10,625 nt of DNA, taken from the NCBI GenBank assembly GCA_002701555.1, contig NZVS01000032.1, forward strand, positions 1 to 10,625, read 5' to 3'. The stretch is from Alphaproteobacteria bacterium. Its GTDB lineage: Bacteria; Pseudomonadota; Alphaproteobacteria; Micavibrionales; Micavibrionaceae. Under the pieces are notes generated by a model that ran no database searches, was not told the DNA's origin, and was given only the letters and a program-made list of their open reading frames with translations. A program made the translations under genes and the position numbers. Below are positions 5,765 through 10,625 of this stretch, piece after piece. Position 1 is the first letter of the stretch; each line of letters starts with the position of its first letter.

Positions 5765-6526
5765 TCAAGGTTTTAGCAGAATTCGGGCCGATACAGTCAT
5801 AGAAACCGTTGTTTCCCCCGGCTCGGCAGAGGCTTTATTCATTGCGCCGCCATCCATTTGTGCCATTTCAGCGCGCATCATCGGCATTGGCCTCGGGTTA
5901 CCAACATTGTCAGCATTGATTTCAATAAATTGAGTTGTTGATTTACCCAGTGCATCGGCTGCGACCTTGGCGCGTTCCTGCAATTTTTTCAAAGCCATTG
6001 TCATCAATTCGTCTTGTACTTCCTTTTGCTTTTCTGAGGACAGCGTATAAGACAGGTTACTGGTGAGAAAACCCATGCCTTGCAAATCAGTCACAAGCTT
6101 TAAAAACTCTTCGGCATTTTTACCTTCCAGGCTGATCGTTTGCTGACCGCGCCACTCGGCTTCTTCATTCTCATCAGCTTTGCCGTTTTCAGTCGGGCGT
6201 GGGCGGTAATTCTGCCAGACATTATAGCCGCCTGTTGAAACCTTCACGCTTTCAACTTCTTTTCCGGCCTTTAGCCCTTCCTGAATTTTACCATTGATTT
6301 CAGACTGGACATCCTTGGCGCTGTCGCCTGTAACTTCATAACGAAGTGAGGCAACAAGCTCGTCCTGCATTAATTCCAATTCTTCAGAGGCCGATAAATT
6401 CAATATGACCGATCCCTCAGGCGGGATGCGTGACATAAAACTATCGCTATTTCCATCAGTCTGGGCATTTGCTGCTGGTGAAAAAAGCAATAAAGCCGTT
6501 AGGGCTGGCAGGATAAAGCGGGACAT
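5765..6526 (-). CDS. Exported SIMPL domain protein (DUF541)
   Basis: This 253-residue protein has a signal peptide (MSRFILPALTALLLFSPAANA, cut likely after A21), so it should be periplasmic or outer-membrane associated. The rest (about 36-250) matches the SIMPL domain, known from Brucella BP26/OMP28 and E. coli YggE: GSVILNLSASEELELMQDELVASL, then the VESVKVSTGGYNVWQNYRP region and ALKKLQERAKVAADALGKS. Such proteins can form rings and have been linked to oxidative stress and envelope integrity; the molecular role is unclear. A Met-rich segment NPRPMPMMRAEMAQMDGGAM (210-229) stands out and could be a disordered or metal-sensitive loop. The start overlaps the end of the aminopeptidase gene by 28 bases, with AAAGG about 9 bases ahead inside that gene, so translation is probably coupled. 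Confidence 0.9.
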   Translation of the reverse strand: MSRFILPALTALLLFSPAANAQTDGNSDSFMSRIPPEGSVILNLSASEELELMQDELVASLRYEVTGDSAKDVQSEINGKIQEGLKAGKEVESVKVSTGGYNVWQNYRPRPTENGKADENEEAEWRGQQTISLEGKNAEEFLKLVTDLQGMGFLTSNLSYTLSSEKQKEVQDELMTMALKKLQERAKVAADALGKSTTQFIEINADNVGNPRPMPMMRAEMAQMDGGAMNKASAEPGETTVSMTVSARILLKP

Positions 6527-8262
6527 AAATCAGGACCTTTCATGTTGTCGTCTACGGCCTTGTGGTATTCATCCAGCCAGGCCTGTTCATTTGCATTAAG
6601 TAATTTGGGTTCAATGAGCGACTTATCAAGAGGGACAAGCGTTATAGTTTCAAAACCCAACATTTTCCGTCCTGCTGAATTAACCTTACCCGTATCTTTA
6701 ACGATCACCAGATTTTCAATACGTATGCCGTACTCGCCGTCCTTATAAAAACCCGGCTCGTTTGAGAGAATCATACCTTCTTTTAGAGGCGCATGGGAAC
6801 GGCCAGAGATACTGGCGGCCTCTTCATGTACGCTTAAATAGACCCCCACACCGTGACCTGTGCCATGGGCAAAATCAAGCCCCGCATCCCAAAGAGGTTG
6901 GCGTGCCAGTGTGTCAAGTTGAGCACCCGTTGTTCCCTCGGGAAAGACAGCACGTGCCAGCGCTATATGGCCTTTCAAAACGCGTGTGAAATTTTCGCGC
7001 TGTTCTTGTGTTGGTGTACCAACCGCAACCGTACGCGTAATATCGGTTGTACCATCCTCATATTGGCCGCCACTGTCCAACAGTAAGATTCCATCGCCTT
7101 TAATGGCTTTATTGGTTTTGGGTGTTACGCGGTAATGAACGATTGCCCCGTTCCCTGCCCAGCCGCAGATTGTCTCAAAACTTGTATCTTTTAATAGACC
7201 CGTAGCTTCACGGTACTGGCGCAATTTATTAACGACGTCCAGCTCGGTAAGAGTGCCCTTTGGCGCTTCTTCTGCAAACCACTTAAAAAACTTTGTCAGG
7301 ACCTGCCCGTCACGTCTGTGTGCTTGGCGAGAAGCATCTAACTCTGCCGGTAATTTGGCAGCCCTTGGCGCAATGATCGGGTCTGTTATATCGCATAGCT
7401 GTGCCTTGTCATTTTCGAGAATATTTTTAAACCATACCGGAGAACGTTTGTAATCCAGCCCAATTTTTTGGTCATGGGTTGCCAAAATCTTCATATCCGC
7501 TTCAAGCTGTAAAGGAGATTGGATTGTTACGCGATTACCAAGTTTTTTCCGTACCTCGTCAGGTACTTTGGGAGGGTCAATATACCAAGTCACATTCCCT
7601 TCCTTGTCAATATCTGCATATGATAGGGCAATCGGCGTATGTGCAACATCACTCCCCCTGACATTTAAAAGCCAAGCAATAGAATCAGGTTGTGTAATTA
7701 CAAAGTGATCAAGGTCAAAGCTTTTGATTTTCTCCGTAATCAAGTTGCGTTTTTCCAAAGACGTACGACCAGCAAATTTTTCTTCAAATAATATAACTTT
7801 ATCGTCAGGGCGCACAGGTTGGTTTTTCCAGACAGCATCAACAAGGTTTTTTGAAACGGGCTTTAATCCTATGCCCTTGGATTTTAATGTCTGCTCGAAT
7901 TCCGTTATTTGTGCGGGCGTGTGAAGATAGGGGTCATAACCAATTACTGCACCCTTTTTTACATTTTCCGCGATCCAGTCCGAAGCTTTGTTTTCAAAAA
8001 TATCGCCTGTTTTATAAAGATTCGCATCTACTTCTGCATTAATTTGTAAAGTGTAACGTCCATCTGTCACAATATACGCAGCATCACCCAATACAACTCC
8101 AAGTCCCGCAGATCCCGTAAACCCAGTAAGCCATGCAAGACGCTCAGCGTAAGGTGCCAAAAATTCGCTTTGGAATTCGTCTGTTCTTGGAATCAAGAAC
8201 CCGTCAAGACTGCTGGATTTAATCTCGTTCCTTAAATCTTTTAAGCGCGTAGAATGTGACAT
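6499..8262 (-). CDS. Aminopeptidase P family protein (Xaa-Pro aminopeptidase, M24B)
   Basis: This cytoplasmic metallopeptidase removes an N-terminal residue preceding proline. At 587 residues it is the long three-domain form: creatinase-like N-domain (about 1-130), second creatinase-like domain (135-305), catalytic pita-bread domain (310-525) and a C-terminal M24 extension (530-575). All five dimanganese ligands are present: D396 (LLLDSGG), D407 (TTDITRT), H470 (HGTGHGVG), E502 (NEPGFY) and E516 (IRIENL). Supporting histidines are H376 (IVHYRV) and H479 (SVHE). The start is ATG 8262-8260 because GGGAGG lies 6 bases upstream; an ATG 21 bases earlier would put that site inside the gene. The last ~9 residues (DLCPALSCQP region) overlap the SIMPL gene and carry its ribosome site. 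The gene is divergent from galU. Confidence 0.96.
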   Translation of the reverse strand: MSHSTRLKDLRNEIKSSSLDGFLIPRTDEFQSEFLAPYAERLAWLTGFTGSAGLGVVLGDAAYIVTDGRYTLQINAEVDANLYKTGDIFENKASDWIAENVKKGAVIGYDPYLHTPAQITEFEQTLKSKGIGLKPVSKNLVDAVWKNQPVRPDDKVILFEEKFAGRTSLEKRNLITEKIKSFDLDHFVITQPDSIAWLLNVRGSDVAHTPIALSYADIDKEGNVTWYIDPPKVPDEVRKKLGNRVTIQSPLQLEADMKILATHDQKIGLDYKRSPVWFKNILENDKAQLCDITDPIIAPRAAKLPAELDASRQAHRRDGQVLTKFFKWFAEEAPKGTLTELDVVNKLRQYREATGLLKDTSFETICGWAGNGAIVHYRVTPKTNKAIKGDGILLLDSGGQYEDGTTDITRTVAVGTPTQEQRENFTRVLKGHIALARAVFPEGTTGAQLDTLARQPLWDAGLDFAHGTGHGVGVYLSVHEEAASISGRSHAPLKEGMILSNEPGFYKDGEYGIRIENLVIVKDTGKVNSAGRKMLGFETITLVPLDKSLIEPKLLNANEQAWLDEYHKAVDDNMKGPDLCPALSCQP

Positions 8263-8268
8263 AATTGG

Positions 8269-8274
8269 CCTCCC
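8269..8274 (-). promoter_or_regulatory. Ribosome-binding site that sets the aminopeptidase start
   Basis: On the minus strand GGGAGG lies 6 bases before ATG 8262-8260, excluding the in-frame ATG at 8283-8281. The 121-base gap to galU (8263-8383) must also hold the promoters of both divergent genes, but I see no convincing -35/-10 pair. Confidence 0.8.
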
Positions 8275-8383
8275 TTTATACATCCAACCGTATTACATGG
8301 ATAAATGATTATCTGCGACGGTGGACAATTCCAGTTATTCGTGGCAAACATAATACGCCTTTTAGAAACAAGGATAAAGAGCG

Positions 8384-9271
8384 ATGTCGAAATGGAAACC
8401 TGTCCGTAAAGCTGTCTTTCCCGTTGCGGGACTGGGTACGCGCTTTCTGCCCGCCACAAAGGTTATGCCCAAAGAGATGCTTCCACTTGTTGACCGTCCT
8501 TTGATACAGCACGCCTTTGAAGAAGCGCGCGAAGCAGGGATTGAGGAATTTATCTTTGTTACAGGCCGCCACAAAAATATGCTGGAAGAGCATTTTGATT
8601 TTCAGCCTGAGCTTGAGGATACTCTGAAATCACGCGGCAAATTTGATATGCTTGAGGCGATCAAAAGCTCTGAAATCAGTGAAAACCAGCTCTTTCTTAC
8701 ACGTCAAACGCGCCCACTCGGACTAGGCCATGCGATTTGGTGTGCTCATAAATTAGTTGGAGATGAGCCTTTCGCCATTTTATTACCAGATGATGTTGTT
8801 CTTGCCGACACACCTTGCCTCAAACAAATGGTCGACTCTTATAATGAAACAGGCGGCAATCTTGTATCTGTCATGGATGTACCCCGGGAACAAACAGCCA
8901 GTTACGGAATTCTAGATACGGGCAAAGAAAACGGCAACCTGATCGAGGTCAAAGGACTGGTTGAAAAGCCCAAACCGGAAGATGCTCCCTCTACATTATC
9001 GGTAATTGGGCGCTATATTCTGCAGCCAGAAGTATTTACGCATCTTTCAAAATTTGAGACAGGTGCGGGCGGGGAAATACAGCTAACCGACGCAATGGCC
9101 AAGCTTATCGGCAGCCAACCCTTCCATGGTTATCGTTATGAAGGGCAAAGATATGATTGCGGCAGTCGGTTAGGTTTTATCGAAGCTAATATTGCTTACT
9201 CGTTAAAAGATAAGGAAATCGGTGACGATGTACGGCAGATCTTACAAAAATACGGGAGTTCTCAGTCGTGA
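8384..9271 (+). CDS. galU: UTP--glucose-1-phosphate uridylyltransferase GalU
   Basis: GalU joins glucose-1-phosphate and UTP to give UDP-glucose and pyrophosphate in the cytoplasm, feeding polysaccharide, lipopolysaccharide and glycolipid synthesis. The 295-residue protein has the nucleotidyltransferase fold with the signature G16-LGT-R20-FLPATKVMPK30-EMLP, then TGRHKNMLEEHFD (60-72), the uridine-binding RPLGLGHA (110-117), the metal-binding acidic pair LPDD137, VEKPK (193-197) and GAGGEIQLTD (227-236) near the sugar. Length is typical for the bacterial enzyme. The ATG has AAGGA (8370-8374) 9 bases ahead. Its TGA overlaps the GTG start of the following mutase by four bases (GTGA), so the two are translated together. 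This is the usual partnership, because the mutase can supply its substrate. Confidence 0.97.
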   Translation: MSKWKPVRKAVFPVAGLGTRFLPATKVMPKEMLPLVDRPLIQHAFEEAREAGIEEFIFVTGRHKNMLEEHFDFQPELEDTLKSRGKFDMLEAIKSSEISENQLFLTRQTRPLGLGHAIWCAHKLVGDEPFAILLPDDVVLADTPCLKQMVDSYNETGGNLVSVMDVPREQTASYGILDTGKENGNLIEVKGLVEKPKPEDAPSTLSVIGRYILQPEVFTHLSKFETGAGGEIQLTDAMAKLIGSQPFHGYRYEGQRYDCGSRLGFIEANIAYSLKDKEIGDDVRQILQKYGSSQS

Positions 9272-10625
9272 CACCAGAGCCAACCAGCCACAGTTTTGAT
9301 CCAACAATTCTCCGTGAATACGATATTCGGGGACGTTTGGGGGAAACACTGACAGAACACGACGCCCTTATGTTGGGACGCGCTTTTGGAACAATGGTAA
9401 AACGTCGTGGTGGGCATAAAGTCGCAATTGGTTACGACGGGCGCGAGACCTCACCGCATTTTGCAGACAAGCTGAGCGAAGGCATCGTATCAACCGGCCT
9501 TCATGCCGAACTTATCGGGTTATGCCCCTCCCCTATGCTCTATTACACAGTTAAGGAATATGGAGCGGATGCGGGTGTTATGGTGACAGGCTCACATAAT
9601 CCGCCTGAATATAACGGTTTTAAGATGCTGTTCAAAGACGGGCTTGTCTATGGTCCGCTTGTGCAGGAACTGGGCGACATTGCAGCAAAAGGTGATTTTG
9701 AACAAGGTCAGGGGCACAAAACCCAGATTGATGTTGCCTCCTCTTATGTTGCGCGACTGGTTAAAGATTTAGACTGCGAAAAAGATTTTAAAATTGCCTG
9801 GGATAATGGAAATGGCGCTGGCGGGAATGTTTTAAAAGACATGGTTGAGCATCTTCCGGGCGAACATATAATTTTGTTTGATGAGGTAGATGGTACATTC
9901 CCTAACCATCATCCTGACCCTACAGTAGATGCCAATTTGGCTGACCTGATCGATGTTGTTAAGCACGAAAACTGTGATTTCGGGATCGCTTTTGATGGCG
10001 ATGCAGACCGCATTGGTGTTGTTGATGAAAAAGGCAACATTTTGAGATGCGATATATTAATGGCGGTTTACGCCGCTTCTGTTCTGAGTGAGTTTCCAAA
10101 TTCGGCCATTGTAGCAGATATTAAATGCTCACAAGTCCTTTTCGATGAAATTGAACGACATGGCGGAAAACCGGTCATGTGGAAGACGGGGCATTCCCTT
10201 ATAAAATCAAAAATGGCGGAAGTAAAAGCGCCTCTTGCAGGTGAACTTTCCGGCCACATCTTCTTTGCCGATAAATATTATGGTTTCGATGACGCTCTAT
10301 ATTGCGCCATACGGCTGATCAATATCATTGCGGAATCAGGCAAGTCACTTTCAGAACTTTCCAGCCACTTACCGGTTCTTTATTCAACGCCTGAAATTCG
10401 CATTGAAGTTGATGAGGCAGAAAAATTTTCTAAAATTGATCAATTGGTTTCCGCATTGAAAACGCAGGAAAACGACTCATTTCAGGTGAATGACATTGAT
10501 GGTGCACGGGTTACAACAGATGACGGTTGGTTTCTCATCCGTGCCTCAAACACACAAAATGCCTGGGCAACCCGTGTTGAGGCGAATAGTGAAGACGGCC
10601 TTGAACGGCTTAAATCCATGTTAAA
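9268..10625 (+). CDS. Phosphomannomutase/phosphoglucomutase, 3' end cut by window edge
   Basis: This alpha-D-phosphohexomutase interconverts hexose 6- and 1-phosphates; the PMM/PGM subgroup accepts both mannose and glucose. About 452 codons are visible and probably only a few residues are missing. It starts with GTG overlapping the galU stop, with GGGAG at 9253-9257 as ribosome site. Domain 1 has the early motif LREYDIRG (15-22) and the phosphoserine loop T107-G-S109-H-N-P-P, with S109 as the catalytic serine. Domain 2 carries the magnesium loop D243-GD-A-D247-R. Domain 3 has the sugar-recognition loop G325-ELSGH330. Domain 4 has the phosphate-binding R425-A-S-N-T429-Q. The GE-[LM]-SGH loop fits the bifunctional PMM/PGM type. 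Next to galU, the glucose-1-phosphate route is the likely main job. Confidence 0.95.
   Translation, partial: MTPEPTSHSFDPTILREYDIRGRLGETLTEHDALMLGRAFGTMVKRRGGHKVAIGYDGRETSPHFADKLSEGIVSTGLHAELIGLCPSPMLYYTVKEYGADAGVMVTGSHNPPEYNGFKMLFKDGLVYGPLVQELGDIAAKGDFEQGQGHKTQIDVASSYVARLVKDLDCEKDFKIAWDNGNGAGGNVLKDMVEHLPGEHIILFDEVDGTFPNHHPDPTVDANLADLIDVVKHENCDFGIAFDGDADRIGVVDEKGNILRCDILMAVYAASVLSEFPNSAIVADIKCSQVLFDEIERHGGKPVMWKTGHSLIKSKMAEVKAPLAGELSGHIFFADKYYGFDDALYCAIRLINIIAESGKSLSELSSHLPVLYSTPEIRIEVDEAEKFSKIDQLVSALKTQENDSFQVNDIDGARVTTDDGWFLIRASNTQNAWATRVEANSEDGLERLKSML

Noticed and set aside
8309..8593. Minus-strand open frames across the galU start
   Set aside because: They are antisense to the conserved GalU nucleotide-binding signature and have no features of their own.

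Overview
The window looks like ordinary chromosome from an alphaproteobacterium of moderately low GC content (my impression is low-to-mid forties percent, not counted). The best taxonomic clue is HslV, which has a short propeptide ending in W-R-S before the catalytic threonine pair, as is typical of alphaproteobacterial HslV. The sugar mutase carries an R-A-S-N-T-Q phosphate loop. No rRNA, tRNA, CRISPR array, insertion sequence or prophage gene was seen.

Layout. 1-176 holds at most the first codons of a minus-strand gene running off the left edge. 177-539 (-) is a HIT-family hydrolase. 719-1006 (+) is a 95-residue orphan protein that resembles the N-terminal fold of HicB; it converges with a GNAT acetyltransferase (1009-1593, -). 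1715-2719 (-) is a TerC-family membrane protein. 2897-4798 (+) is the hslVU heat-shock protease operon, with a good RpoH-type promoter at 2823-2852. 5099-5564 (+) is a RelB/RelE-type toxin-antitoxin pair. It has a strongly periodic AT-rich operator and lies between two direct copies of a 132-bp non-coding repeat. 5765-6526 (-) is an exported SIMPL-domain protein, overlapped by and probably co-translated with a three-domain aminopeptidase P (6499-8262, -). Divergent from that are galU (8384-9271, +) and a phosphomannomutase/phosphoglucomutase (9268 to the right edge, +), which overlap by four bases.

How genes work together. HslV and HslU form the two-part ATP-dependent protease, and their heat-shock-like promoter fits that role. 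The mutase and GalU are consecutive steps: glucose-6-phosphate to glucose-1-phosphate to UDP-glucose, a precursor for envelope polysaccharide. The toxin-antitoxin pair is the one clearly accessory element. Two near-identical intergenic repeats at an offset of exactly 700 bases flank it, and its control region is built on a 9-base repeat. These two features are the most interesting parts of the window. I did not find a clearly new multi-gene system.
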